Counted from the first letter of the stretch, positions 1 to 11,051 are shown. The stretch: 64,000 bases of DNA from Elysia crispata (GCA_033675545.1 JAWDGP010002536.1:70832-134831), one strand, 5' to 3'. Numbers and translations: made by a program. The notes: generated by a model not told the origin, from the sequence alone.

Positions 1-3000
1 AAATTATTGCAATTTGTAGAAAATTTTAGGTATTGGTTAGCTGAAGTATGGCAAATTTTTGATAGTTTACTCTATTTGCTACTTAACGATCTATCATCAC
101 AAGGTCTGCAGACTTCATGGAGCTTTTGATTGCGTTCAGATTCTAAGCGCTGCTCCATATTTAACAGTTTCGGTTTGAGGCTACTAAGGTAGATCTATAA
201 TGCAGTGTTATTTGCGGGTAGATCGTGCAGACCTGAGCGTGTGGAATTATTTTAAAAAATCATATAAAATCACTGAAAAACTCTTTGCACTTGAAGCGTT
301 CACAAGTTTTCTTATATTAATCCTTTAAATATAGGGAAACAATTTTTTAAGCGATTAAAATGTTTCACTTTTGACATATTCCTATTAAACTGAGGTGGTA
401 TGAAAATCATGACTTTTTTCAGCTCTTTTATTTGAAGTATGAAGATCTACCTGCACCATCTATACACTTTATAATTGAGAGATAAAAAATATAGTGTTGT
501 ACTCAGGTAAATTTCAGCTTTAAAATGATTATATGTTTGATAAGCTTTGTGTTAATGAAGCCAGATTTTTTGCGATTCAAAAACAAGCAAAAATTCTCAG
601 TGATCATTATTTTTAAACGCATGACAGGCACACACAGTTGTGGCCTCCCTGACAAGTGATTGACCACCAATCCACCCACTAACTGCGTGCATCTGAGGTA
701 GGGCCAGTAAGCTAACTAAGTTGCCACTTTTTCGTCTCTTTCAACAGCCGTGTGCAGAGTTGTATCTAGATAATTTTCTACGTCCTTTGGATTTTTATCA
801 GTTAACGGCACTCATTTTTTTTACAACAGATAAATAACACTATCTGATTTTTTAGTCTACTTCCGAGTTCCCCTCTCCCCTGCTCCCATTTACCTCTTTA
901 GAACTCTTTCTTTGGCTTGCCAGTTCATTTCTCTTCCTTTTAGTTTGACTCCATTTTTTAAACTGTTCTCATTTTGATCACTTTATGCTGTAACTTTTGA
1001 TTACCCTTCAATGGACTTATTCTTTAATGTTTTTTTGTTTTTATTTTTATTATTTATGTCAATAGGGAAAATGTTAGGCTTGGAGTTAACTGAAATAAAA
1101 AAAAAAGTAGCAAGGTTTCTTGATGCTTTTACAAATGCACCCATTCAGCTCCGTTTTAATTACATGAAGTGAATAGGCCGACTCAATTTTTCAAACTCAG
1201 TCTCTTCATTAGAAGGATAGTAAAAATGTAGTATATATAGCCTAACTTAACTGAAAACTGTCTACCTTTTGAAAAGGGTATTGGATAAACTGATTCAGTC
1301 CCACAGTGCCAAACGACTAATCCTACTACAGCCCACTATAGTCTTCTCTACAAATTAGGTGTGTCTTAGATTTATGGACAGATCAAACAACAGGCTCGTA
1401 CAAAATGCTTCATGTTATACATCATTGTTTTCATGAATAAACAAGGATTATGAATCTAGTATTGTTTTTAGTGAGTGATAGATATTACATGTGTTGTGTT
1501 GTGTACAAGTAATAAAAAATGTAAAAAAAAAATTATTATACATTTATTTGACTTACTTTTACAAGGTAATTTATTTGCAGGAAATCAAAAGGTCAATTTA
1601 TAAATATACAGAAAATTTCAAAGGAATCTGTTAGAAAATTTTTTTGGCAACTTTTTTTTGGTAAAGTCATGTTGGTCATATTTGCTTCAAGGAAAAACAA
1701 TTTTCCTCGGTTTACATCTACGATCTAGATTTAGGTCTAGATCTAGAACCAAAAGGTGAGGTGCTTAGTCTAGAGCTAGATCTAGAAGTTGAAGGCTTAA
1801 TTTATTCTACATTGCTACGATATAGATTTATATCTACATCTTCATTCGTTCCCCTTTTAATGGATGTAGATTCTAGATCTAGATCTTACAATATCACTTT
1901 CCAAAGGCTTAGAACTCGATTTAGACCTCACTATTGCTTTCATTACTGATATCATCGTATTTATTGTTATGAGGCAATTCAAATCTATCACTAGAATTAT
2001 TTGTTCAAAAATTAGATGGACTTTGCAGCAGATACTTATAGAGCCTGTTATGTTAGATCTACCATGTTGTTAACCGTAGTAACGGCGATCTGAGAGATAG
2101 TTGTAAACGCTCCCCAGAGCATCAATCTCAACATGAAATCTTGCAGAGCTCGGTTTGCAAAAAGCTGAACGAATATTGAGTCATTTAGTATCAAATGGTT
2201 TCGTGCTTATGGCTATGAAACAGAGCTATTAGAACACCGGCTCATGGGGCTAATCAGTTGGCCATTGAGCTGCTCTCAGCGGCTTATGGGACGGAATCAG
2301 TTAAAAAGAACACTCAGCTACAGATTTGTTTCTGTGTTATTGTACGAAATTACGCAGCATTTGTACAAACAATATTGTGCAATACCCACACCATTACTGT
2401 ATGATTACAGTAATCTCTAGTTATATTTTCACGCAACTTTACTCTAATTTATATTTCTATATTAAGTTAACCTTGAGTCTATGACAAATAAGTTTTCATA
2501 GTGATATCCAGTTCTACAGTAACGGAAATTAGATTCTAGTTCTTAAACGACATAGATCTAGGTTTGATTCTAATTTTTACAGCTCTAGGTTCTTGAAATC
2601 AACAGTTTAGATGTAGGCCTACCCTCTAGCCGCTAAATCTTTATTGCAGCTTGAGTCTAAATCTAGATCTGGATCTAAATCGATTCTGATTTGATTTAAT
2701 CAAGTCTACCTAGAATATTCTGAATCTCAGTATGCATCTTAAGCAATGTGAGTGTGTTTGTTGGCGTAAATTTGCCTTTAACTTATAGATTTCTAGATCA
2801 TAATCATGACTAATAAACCTGTAATTCGCTCATGTTGAGTTAGAACTAGACTCTAGATTCTAGTTTCGTTTTCGATTGACTCTACATTATCACAGGTTGT
2901 GTACATTATATTTTCTGGAGATGTAGGAAATGTGATTAGGCACTAACATTCACTCTTAATGGTACATTATATATTTTTAAGACGAAGACTAAATAACAGG

Positions 3001-3372
3001 CACTGGAATCATCTTAACTCTCCAGAAGTCAGGGAAACCCAAGGATCTTGTAACGTATCTTCATCCTATAACATTACGCAACACATGAAGGAAGGTGCAT
3101 TCGTTGATAGTGCTATAATCAATAAGACGCAACGTAAACTGCGTCGTTTTCGTATGTCTGTCGTAAACTACATTAAATTTTTTATGATAGAGTTGTTGAA
3201 AACACGTATATCTTTTCACTCAAGTAGAAAAACTATCAAACAAATTTTTAATATAATGATCTCAATCATGATTTTATACAAAGACATTAAACTAATCGGG
3301 CAAAGTGATTCGTATTATGTACTCCAGCTGTTGCCACCAGGTAGAGTGGCGGGAAAAAGAGGTATATGTATA

Positions 3373-3374
<2 letters not shown>
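1..3374. other. AT-rich unique DNA without a supportable gene
   Basis: I see no exon with credible splice borders and no retroelement motif. The sequence is AT-rich. It is dotted with overlapping TCTAGATCT / AGATCTAGA words, for example around 1720-1890, 2520-2690 and 2835-2870. An open frame of about 180 codons starts at 2959 and runs into the TA tract, but its composition looks like chance and I do not call it. Confidence 0.6.
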
Positions 3375-3429
<55 letters not shown>

Positions 3430-3443
3430 GCGCACACACACAC
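3375..3443. repeat. (TA)n-(CA)n microsatellite
   Basis: About 50 bp of alternating TA is followed directly by about 18 bp of alternating CA with one CG interruption. This is a simple compound microsatellite. Confidence 0.95.
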
Positions 3444-4116
3444 TTACAGAAATAGTAACTATTTTATTCTTCATGTTAATTTTAATAACATGAAGAATAA
3501 CCTCCCTTGATGTTTTTGAAGGGCCACTATTTTATTACGCGCAGAGTAATAACCACAGTAACTTGGTAAGTTCTTCTTTTATCTCCTGTTGTAAACAAAG
3601 TAAGTATTCGTTTCTCTTTCCTCTTTTTAAAAAATAACTCAGTCCATATTTTACAGCATTTTTTCCCCTGCGGATTAACCGAATTTATTTTATTATTTAA
3701 CTATCGCTGTAAACCAAATTTATCTAAGTTTTATTTCCATCTTTTCATCTAAAGGTACTGTATGTATGCTATTTTAAATTCTTTTGTTTTATGGTTGCTG
3801 TTTTTTTGTTTACATTTCCAACAAAGTTTTGATCTTTTTTTTTCCGTATTTAATTTTGAAGATGAAAACTTCTCTATCAGGATGGCATGATTTATAACAT
3901 AGCCGTCACTGTTTTGTCCAAAATTATTTTCAAGAATATTTACAAGAGACTGGAAACTTTTCATCTTTCCTTTACATACCGGTATGTTAAACGTTCCACA
4001 TTCTTCCTACACTCATATATAGGAAGTTGTTTGACTTGTAGCATTGGCAGGAGGTGTATGATACTATAAAGACAGCGTGTGGGGGGAGTTAGCGCACACC
4101 TAGATATTTAGTTAGT

Positions 4117-4117
<1 letters not shown>
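3444..4117. other. Unique AT-rich stretch, nothing recognised
   Basis: No motif, splice-bordered exon or transposon signature was found. There are T-runs near 3830-3845. Short open frames on both strands look random. Confidence 0.5.
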
Positions 4118-4186
<69 letters not shown>

Positions 4187-4276
4187 ATAGTTAGATAGAT
4201 AGATAGATAGATATAGATATATATATTTAGTTAGATAGATAGATAGATAGAGATATATATTTAGTTAGTTAGATAA

Positions 4277-4331
<55 letters not shown>

Positions 4332-4357
4332 TAGATATATACATCTAGTTAGATATT

Positions 4358-4403
<46 letters not shown>

Positions 4404-4491
4404 TAGATATAGATATTTACATCTAGTTAGATATTTAGATAAATAGATAGATAGATAGATAGATATAGATATATACATCTAGTTAGATATT

Positions 4492-4525
<34 letters not shown>

Positions 4526-4531
4526 TAGAAG
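4118..4531. repeat. (TA)n then (GATA)n compound microsatellite
   Basis: About 62 bp of TA passes into about 350 bp of GATA/TAGA repeats. The GATA part has a coarse higher order: blocks of TAGATAGA are separated several times by a TATACATCTAGTTAGATAT-type interrupter, at about 4336, 4420 and 4472. Interrupters and blocks have therefore been copied together. Open frames rich in Ser-Ile-Tyr-Leu on the minus strand are artefacts of this repeat. Confidence 0.95.
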
Positions 4532-4667
4532 ATCTTACCTTAAATTCTCTCCATACGACACTGGTGTTTCAAGCGGAAGACAAGGGTCCTCCGCTCTCCT
4601 CGGGTCTGACTGAGGTGTGTTTGATAACAGTTCCGGACTTGTGCTCTTGTTTTTCCGTTTCCCAACA

Positions 4668-5085
4668 GCCAACAAGCTGCCCAAAATATTGAATAAAAAC
4701 ACGTAAAGCTAAGCTATAGCTGCATGCAGAGCATGAAACAAAAAATTTCTTGCCACAACAAAAGTCTTTAATCTGCAAAGATAAAAGAAAAACAAGGAAA
4801 AACTTATAACTGCAGGGATAAAAAACAAAATCCTTCCCGCTCAAAGGCCAGTGCCTCGAAAAGGGAGTGGTACACATGGCAACTGTCGGACAGAAATCCT
4901 CGAAAAAAAAGGATACTTACAAAGGGATAACAGAAAATGAGTTCAAAACCAGATATAACCAGCATACATCGAGTTTTAGACTTAACCACAAAAAACAGCC
5001 ACAACTTTAAGCGAATTCGTATGGAAACTAAAGGAATGATTAAAAAACACAACCGAATATCACAAATCATGGGATAATATCGAAA
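4668..5085 (+). mobile_element. Penelope-like element remnant (linker and GIY-YIG endonuclease part)
   Basis: The + strand, read across frames, shows the hallmarks of the C-terminal part of Penelope-like retroelements. An LPKILNKNT-like segment lies near 4675. A Cys-containing NCRDKK piece is near 4810. PLKGQCLEKGVVHMATV lies near 4838-4890. TYKGITENEFKTRYNQH is near 4915-4965, followed by SSFRLNHKK. In the family this is the Cys-rich linker leading into the GIY-YIG nuclease, and the Arg and His of the xxTRYNQH helix are retained. The second half of the GIY-YIG signature reads YKG instead of YIG/YVG. Stops and shifts occur before 4840 and after about 5015, and the rest of the domain dissolves around 5085. 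No reverse transcriptase part is visible upstream. It is a dead 5'-truncated fragment; the family call rests on motif memory, not an alignment. Confidence 0.72.
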
Positions 5086-5124
5086 GAGGATTCAGAGGAC
5101 CCGCTTGTAAAGCAGTGCAACCGA

Positions 5125-5845
5125 CTATATAGACGGGCAGGAAATGGAAAGTTGTCGAAGCCGTAGACCAGGACAAAGAGTGCCTTAAGATTAAAGATCG
5201 GGCATACTCAAACTGACCGCAAAAGCTGGGGTCACCTACAGCAATGTGGTCGCCAGGAACAGAAGGGAAAGGCATTACACAGTCCTTCAAGAACCTGCTG
5301 CACGCATAAGCATGGCTAAAGGAGAGACTGCCCTCCCTAAAACTAATGCAATGATATCCACAACATAGGGAGGCGCTAAGTCATGGCACGGAAAGTCAAC
5401 GAGAACAACAAACCAGAAAAAACGCATACTACACGGTTGTGACGCCTGTGCTGTTTCAGCTGACCTTCTTAAATGGGACAGTCACCCCAATATTATAAAA
5501 AAAAAACAAGACTAAGGCCTGACATTGTTATCCATTCAACTTTCACACAACAACTGATCATGGTGGGGCTAACAATTCTACACGAAAACAGAGTGAAACA
5601 GGCCCACATCCACAAAAGAGAAAATTACCTGAACCTGGCGAAGTAGCTGAGACTTGCCAGCTACAAAGATGTGGTGATGTCCAGAGGGCCATCAGCCTAC
5701 GACTTTCTGACTAAACTCTCAACATGTGACAATAAGAGAGCAAAAGCTCTGAAGTTACTGCCTGAAAAGCTAAAAATAGTTCACGCTAGATCTGGAGCGG
5801 GAAATATGAGAGGTTCCTTCATACAGATTAAAAAAATGCTCCAAC
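5125..5845 (+). mobile_element. LINE 3'-end remnant (C-terminal ORF2 tail)
   Basis: Directly after the Penelope-like fragment, the + strand reads as the C-terminal tail of a non-LTR retrotransposon ORF with many breaks. The best part starts at 5521: DIVIHSTFTQQLIMVGLT, then HENRVKQAHIHKRENYLNLAK, a stop, and then the frame resumes with SAYDFLTKLSTCDNKRAKAL (5686-5745) and a degraded SSRWIWSG-like end. This tail type, found in invertebrate LINE proteins, has a QLIxxxLTxPYExR block followed by the alpha-helical KREKYxxL segment. The region 5125-5500 is probably more of the same element, but it is too decayed to align by eye. Assignment to a clade is not possible from this fragment. Confidence 0.55.
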
Positions 5846-5869
5846 TCTCGCGAAACCAGTTGTATAGTG

Positions 5870-5965
5870 TGGTCTCGAAGTGGTATAGTGCCTGGATCAG
5901 CAATCCATCCAAGATGACAATGTTGGTTCGAATCCGGCGCTGTCCAAAATAGAAGGTAGCAGGGA
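5870..5965 (+). mobile_element. tRNA-derived SINE head (Pol III A and B boxes)
   Basis: TGGTATAGTGCCTGG at 5881 fits a Pol III A box. GGTTCGAATCC at about 5924-5934 is a perfect B box. The spacing of about 43 nt is tRNA-like. The flanking 7-nt stretches that would form the acceptor stem do not pair and the T-stem is mostly wobble, so this is a tRNA-related SINE or pseudogene rather than a tRNA. It lies immediately 3' of the stop codon of the minus-strand LINE, in opposite orientation. Confidence 0.5.
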
Positions 5966-6007
5966 AATACCCGTGAGTCCTGACCAAGGGGCGGCCCTGT
6001 CCATCAG

Positions 6008-6512
6008 TCAGGTGCTGTGGTCTTTAGGGTAGGCTATCATGACTTTCCACGCATCTCTATCCCTCGTCGCTGTCAGTGCTTCTGTCACTGTTCCTACTTT
6101 GAGCCACTTTGTTGGTCCATCCAACATCTTTTCACGCTGTTTCCCTTGCTACATTTTCCTACGATCATTCCAGTTGTCACAAGATGTTCTAGTTTCTCTC
6201 TTCTCATCACATGGCCAAAAAAGGTCCATCCAACATCTTTTCACGCTGTTTCCCTTGCTACATTTTCCTACGATCATTCCAGTTGTCACAAGATGCTCTA
6301 GTTTCTCTCTTCTCATCACATGGCCAAAATGCTTGGCGTTTACGTATTATATTTTTTAGGCATCTTGTTGCGTGGTCTTCTCGGAATACTGTCCGGTTTA
6401 ATTTCTTTGCAGTCCACGAGATTCCTACCATTCTCCGAAGGAACCACATTTCTGTTGCCTCTAGTTTCTTTTGAAGCTGTTTTGACATTGTCCAGGCCTG
6501 GCATCTATACAT
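6008..6512 (-). pseudogene. LINE ORF2 C-terminal region with stop codon
   Basis: An 84-codon open stretch from 6512 down to 6258 contains MYRCQAWTMSKQLQKKLEAT followed by EMWFLRRMVGISWT, the conserved post-RT segment of this LINE class. Further downstream the frame ends with TRDRDAWKVMIAYPKDHST and TGA at 6010-6008. A 109-bp duplication (6114-6328) disrupts the part between. The same protein block recurs on the opposite strand at about 28.25-28.35 kb. Confidence 0.8.
6114..6328. repeat. 109-bp tandem duplication inside the LINE tail
   Basis: Two near-identical copies start with GGTCCATCCAACATC at 6114 and 6223. They differ mainly at one position (GATGTTC / GATGCTC) and at the junction. The duplication is recent relative to the surrounding decay. 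Confidence 0.92.
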
Positions 6513-6839
6513 CAGAATGGGTTCAATATAACACTTCAGGGCTCGTCTTTTTTGTGCGAATAGAGATGTGGTTATTTGTTAGCATTGATTTCATTCTCTG
6601 AAAACTCTTTAATTTATGCTTGCGCTACACTTGATCCAATTTTAGTATCGTTGCATCCATCATTTAATATTAAAGTGCCTAGGTATTAGAATTAATCACT
6701 TTGCTTGAGTTTATTCCGATTGATGAAGATCTATGGACACTGATTGTTTTCGGTGACAATCATTACTTCCGTGTTTTTGCCATTCAATTCCAATCCTTTC
6801 TTAAAGCTTTATTATTTAACGATGTCTCATAATTTTTTC

Positions 6840-7560
6840 CAAGTCGTTTTATTTTTATCTTCTGCAAATAATACAGCGTCATCATCAGATCTGAAGTTGT
6901 TTATGTTGTGCTCTCCTACTTAAATTTCTGGATATTCTCCTGGGTTTCGCATAATAATTTAACTGTAGAGAGGGAAAAGGTCTAGGGAAAGCATACATCC
7001 TTGTCTGACACCACACTTTATTATTTTTTTTAAATGAGCTGATTTCCCCATCAACTCGCATTACTGCTTTTGTAAATGCCTTGTTATAGTCAGTGACGCA
7101 CATATATCTTTTTGTACTTTCAGAGCTCGTTCAATTATAGTTCGAAGGGTGTAGATTGCATTTGTTGCTCCTTTTCCCTCTACAAAGCCACACTGTTCAT
7201 CTGCTATTTCTTGTTTGAGTTTCTTTCTGACTCGCATCAGGATGATTCTTAAAAAGCATTTTGGTGATGTGACTCATAAGACTGATCGTCTGTGCAACAT
7301 ACTCTGTGTTGCCACGGGTATCTCAGGCAGTGCAATAAAAAATTTATATAAATATAAATTTGTAGATGTTTGGTGGAACCTGACTTGTGTTATAGATTTC
7401 GTTGAGAGATGTTGTGATCTTATCAATTCTACAGTCTTCTGAAAGTTTCACTGATATATTGTCTGGGCCTGTTGATTTGCTTAATTTGAATTTTCTTATT
7501 GCTGCCCGGATCTCATCTTTCATGATAGGTGGACCAGCAAAATTGCGCTTCGTTACACTG
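6840..7560 (-). pseudogene. Decayed LINE reverse transcriptase domain
   Basis: Reading from 7560 down to 6840, the minus strand shows GPPIMKDEIRAAIRKFK and then STGPDNIS (the RT fingers motif), a TISLMSHITKM-like segment, a degenerate WLCRGKRSNK region, DYNKAF (motif A) and MRVDGEISSF. At about 6877-6905 FRSDDDAVLF stands where the catalytic F/YADD box is expected, so the box reads SDDD. Motif A is joined to the MRVDGEIS segment within a few residues, which indicates an internal deletion of the intervening part of the palm. Several stops and shifts are present. It cannot encode an active polymerase. Confidence 0.8.
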
Positions 7561-7793
7561 TAACCCTTTCTGTGGTATTCGTAAAGTTCACTTATATACT
7601 CTGCTCACCTGTCTAGGATTTATTTTTCCAAATCGGTGTACAGTTTTTTTTTTCAGTTAAGACATCCTGTATATGAGGAGGTTTTTTTTCCATTTATGGA
7701 AATGTTTTCAATGTTTTTGCACATTGTCTGCTTTCTACTTTTATGGTATTGATGTTTCTACACTCGCCATTGTTCCACTTCTCTTTTGCTTAA

Positions 7794-8317
7794 TCAATTT
7801 TTTTTTCTAATTTCTTTATGCAATGTTTCGTATTTTTCTTGACTATTCTTTTTTTTCCTTTGCCTCCTTTTTCCCATAAGGTCCAAAATATCGTCAATCA
7901 TCCATAGTTGTTTAGCTTTCCCTTCGACTCTTGGTAGTTCTTCCTCTGCTGCTTCTTTGATCGCTAATTTGAACTTTGCCCATTGTTGGTCCACTTCCTC
8001 AGCTTCTCGAAAACTTCAAATTTATTTCTAACAAACACAAGATACTTTTTTCGAAGGGCCTGGTTGAATTTTAATGAAGCGAAGTCAAGTTTAATGATGT
8101 TAGCTTTACTTCGGGTTTTCCAAAGTTTCAGTTTGAGTTTATCAGCCATTGAAACGTGTTCACTATCACAGTCTGCTCCGGGATAGATTTTTGTAGAGAA
8201 AAGTGAATTTTTAAATCTTCTACTGATCAGGATGGAATCAGTCTGATTTCTGCTTCTATCACCTGGGATTTTTTATATCCCTTTCCTTCTTTTTGGTCGC
8301 TGAAACCATTATGTTTT
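7794..8317 (-). pseudogene. LINE endonuclease C-terminus and linker to RT
   Basis: From about 8270 downward the minus strand reads DRSRNQTDSILISRRFKNS, then YPGADCDSEHVSMADKLKLK. The D-S-E/D-H segment is the C-terminal catalytic Asp/His box of the exonuclease-endonuclease-phosphatase fold. The linker follows: FEVFEKLRKW, WAKFKLAIKEAAEEELPRV and MIDDILDLMGKRRQRKKK, the conserved W-x-ID-E-I-L-D-L-M-xx-RR block between endonuclease and RT. One or two frame changes interrupt it. Confidence 0.82.
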
Positions 8318-9466
8318 CTATAAATATTAAGATTGTTTGTATGACACAATTCAGCTAATTTCTCTATGTTTCCTATAAATATTAAGATTGTTTGTATGAC
8401 ACAATTCAGCTAAGTTCTCTATGTTTCCTATAAATATTAAGATTGTTTGTATGACACAATTCAGCTAAGTTCTCTATGTTTCCTATAAATATTAAGATTG
8501 TTTGTATGACACAATTCAGCTAAGTTCTCTATGTTTCCTATAAATATTAAGATTGTTTGTATGACACAATTCAGCTAAGTTCTCTATGTTTCCTATAAAT
8601 ATTAAGATTGTTTGTATGACACAATTCAGCTAAGTTCTCTATGTTTCCTATAAATATTAAGATTGTTTGTATGACACAATTCAGCTAAGTTCTCTATGTT
8701 TCCTATAAATATTAAGATTGTTTGTATGACACAATTCAGCTAAGTTCTCTATGTTTCCTATAAATATTAAGATTGTTTGTATGACACAATTCAGCTAAGT
8801 TCTCTATGTTTCCTATAAATATTAAGATTGTTTGTATGACACAATTCAGCTAAGTTCTCTATGTTTCCTATAAATATTAAGATTGTTTGTATGACACAAT
8901 TCAGCTAAGTTCTCTATGTTTCCTATAAATATTAAGATTGTTTGTATGACACAATTCAGCTAAGTTCTCTATGTTTCCTATAAATATTAAGATTGTTTGT
9001 ATGACACAATTCAGCTAAGTTCTCTATGTTTCCTATAAATATTAAGATTGTTTGTATGACACAATTCAGCTAAGTTCTCTATGTTTCCTATAAATATTAA
9101 GATTGTTTGTATGACACAATTCAGCTAATTTCTCTATGTTTCCTATAAATATTAAGATTGTTTGTATGACACAATTCAGCTAAGTTCTCTATGTTTCCTA
9201 TAAATATTAAGATTGTTTGTATGACACAATTCAGCTAAGTTCTCTATGTTTCCTGTAAATATTAAGATTGTTTGTATGACACAATTCAGCTAAGTTCTCT
9301 ATGTTTCCTGTAAATATTAAGATTGTTTGTATGACACAATTCAGCTAAGTTCTCTATGTTTCCTATAAATATTAAGATTGTTTGTATGACACAATTCAGC
9401 TAAGTTCTCTATGTTTCCTATAAATATTAAGATTGTTTGTATGACACAATTCAGCTAAGTTCTCTC
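8311..9466 (-). repeat. 55-bp minisatellite expanded from LINE endonuclease codons (~21 copies)
   Basis: The period is exactly 55 bp; the word ATGACACAATTCAGC recurs at 8341, 8396, 8451 and onward. Copies are almost identical, with rare changes (AATTTCTCT for AAGTTCTCT, CCTGTAAAT for CCTATAAAT). On the minus strand each unit reads NLAELCHTNNLNIYRKH in one frame. That is the LINE endonuclease segment that normally follows the GLGxRNxxGE motif, so the array is amplified coding sequence. Because 55 is not a multiple of 3, the frame is lost from one unit to the next. Confidence 0.95.
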
Positions 9467-9486
9467 CGCGTATATTTCCTATGCCC

Positions 9487-10488
9487 AGTCGATTGGATCC
9501 TACCACATTTCCTTCTGTCCCTTGGATCCTACCACAGTTCCTTCTCTCCCTTGGATCCTACCACAGTTCCTTCTGTCCCTTGGATCCTACCACAGTTCCT
9601 TCTCTCCCTTGGATCCTACCACAGTTCCTTCTCTCCCTTGGATCCTACCACATTTCCTTCTGTCCCTTGGATCCTACCACATTTCCTTCTGTCCCTTGGA
9701 TCCTACCACATTTCCTTCTGTCCCTTGGATCCTACCACATTTCCTTCTGTCCCTTGGATCCTACCACATTTCCTTCTGTCCCTTGGATCCTACCACATTT
9801 CCTTCTGTCCCTTGGATCCTACCACATTTCCTTCTGTCCCTTGGATCCTACCACAGTTCCTTCTGTCCCTTGGATCCTACCACATTTCCTTCTCTCCCTT
9901 GGATCCTACCACATTTCCTTCTGTCCCTTGGATCCTACCACATTTCCTTCTGTCCCTTGGATCCTACCACATTTCCTTCTGTCCCTTGGATCCTACCACA
10001 TTTCCTTCTCTCCCTTGGATCCTACCACATTTCCTTCTGTCCCTTGGATCCTACCACAGTTCCTTCCGTCCCTTGGATCCTACCACATTTCCTTCTGTCC
10101 CTTGGATCCTACCACATTTCCTTCTCTCCCTTGGATCCTACCACAGTTCCTTCTCTCCCTTGGATCCTACCACAGTTCCTTCTCTCCCTTGGATCCTACC
10201 ACAGTTCCTTCTGTCCCTTGGATCCTACCACATTTCCTTCTGTCCCTTGGATCCTACCACATTTCCTTCTGTCCCTTGGATCCTACCACATTTCCTAATG
10301 TCCCTTGGATCCTACCACATTTTATTCTCTCCCTTGGATCCTACCACATTTCCTTCTCTCCCTTGGATCCTACCACATTTCCTTCTCTCCCTTGGATCCT
10401 ACCACATTTCCTTCTCTCCCTTGGATCCTACCACATTTCCTTCTCTCCCTTGGATCCTACCACATTTCCTTCTCTCCCTTCCCCTACT
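9487..10488 (-). repeat. 29-bp minisatellite expanded from LINE endonuclease codons (~34 copies)
   Basis: The period is exactly 29 bp, marked by GGATCCTACCACA at 9495, 9524, 9553 and onward. Variants alternate between ACATTTCC and ACAGTTCC and between TTCTGTCCC and TTCTCTCCC. On the minus strand the unit encodes REGNVVGSKG. The sequence enters it from MDDFKAEVGKG and leaves it through VGSNRLGIGNIRGENLAELC, the order expected in a LINE endonuclease between GDxNAKVG and GLGxRNxxGE. All three + frames are open over 250-350 codons (WILPHFLLSLGSYH-type), which is a by-product of the repeat and not a gene. Confidence 0.95.
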
Positions 10489-10905
10489 TCTGCTTTAAAA
10501 TCGTCCATGATAATAAGAAGGTCCTGCGGTCTGCAGTGAGATTCTGCTTGCTCTAGATCTTCATAAAATCTTTATATTATCCTCATGGCTACTTGTTGAA
10601 GTTGATGCGTATATTTGAATCCAATCTTTTAAAGTAAAACTCTACCTGGTTGTGTTCAATATTCTTTGACTGTATTTCCTATGTCTTGGTCCAGTATAAC
10701 AACCATTCATCTCTCATAATCTGTACCTCCTGAGTGGAATATTTCGAACGTTCCTGGTGTTATTTTTCCTACCCCTTGCCTTCTGACTTCGCTGATGCCT
10801 AGTATTTTAATGTGGATCCTTTTCATTTATTGTTTGGTGCTTTTTATTTTAATTTTCCCTTTTGCAGCATTTTTCTAACATTCGATGTTGCTATAGCTCT
10901 TTTTA
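10489..10905 (-). pseudogene. LINE endonuclease N-terminal half
   Basis: The minus strand reads IATSNVRKMLQKGKL near 10890-10850, the usual ATWNVRTM-type start of the endonuclease. HIKILGISEVRRQGVGKITP follows near 10825-10770, with the catalytic Glu of the SE motif kept. Next come FEIFHSGGTDYER, YCTQPGRVLL, FYEDLEQAESHC and a degraded MDDFKAEVG in place of the GDxN motif. The loss of Gly and Asn there removes the active-site loop. Several frame changes are present. Confidence 0.82.
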
Positions 10906-11051
10906 TTTCATTTTGCGCGCGACTGGCCTGCCTATCGCAGACCCACCCATTCACGACGTTCACTTTCTTTTTCAATTTGTGTTTTGTCATGATTATCCTT
11001 TGCAAATATACCTAGTGTGGATTGCAATTGACTTGTTAAGGAGCAGTGCTC

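Noticed and set aside
2959..3510. 183-codon open frame
   Set aside because: It ends inside a TA/CA microsatellite, has no recognisable motif or splice context, and could arise by chance in AT-rich DNA with few stops on this strand.
5874..5948. Functional tRNA gene with a perfect B box
   Set aside because: The acceptor 5' and 3' strands are not complementary and the T-stem depends on wobbles.
8311..9466. Common origin of the 55-bp LINE minisatellite and the 55-bp satellite module at 58-64 kb
   Set aside because: They have the same length but no shared words beyond short AT-rich matches; the coincidence of period is all that links them.
8311..10488. CRISPR-like regularly spaced direct repeats
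   Set aside because: The repeats are contiguous with no variable spacers, no cas genes exist and the DNA is eukaryotic. They are minisatellites.
9437..10539. Three long overlapping + strand open frames of 250-350 codons (WILPHFLLSLGSYH repeats)
   Set aside because: All three frames are open only because the 29-bp unit lacks stops. The minus strand explains the array as LINE endonuclease codons, and no start, domain or flank supports a + gene.
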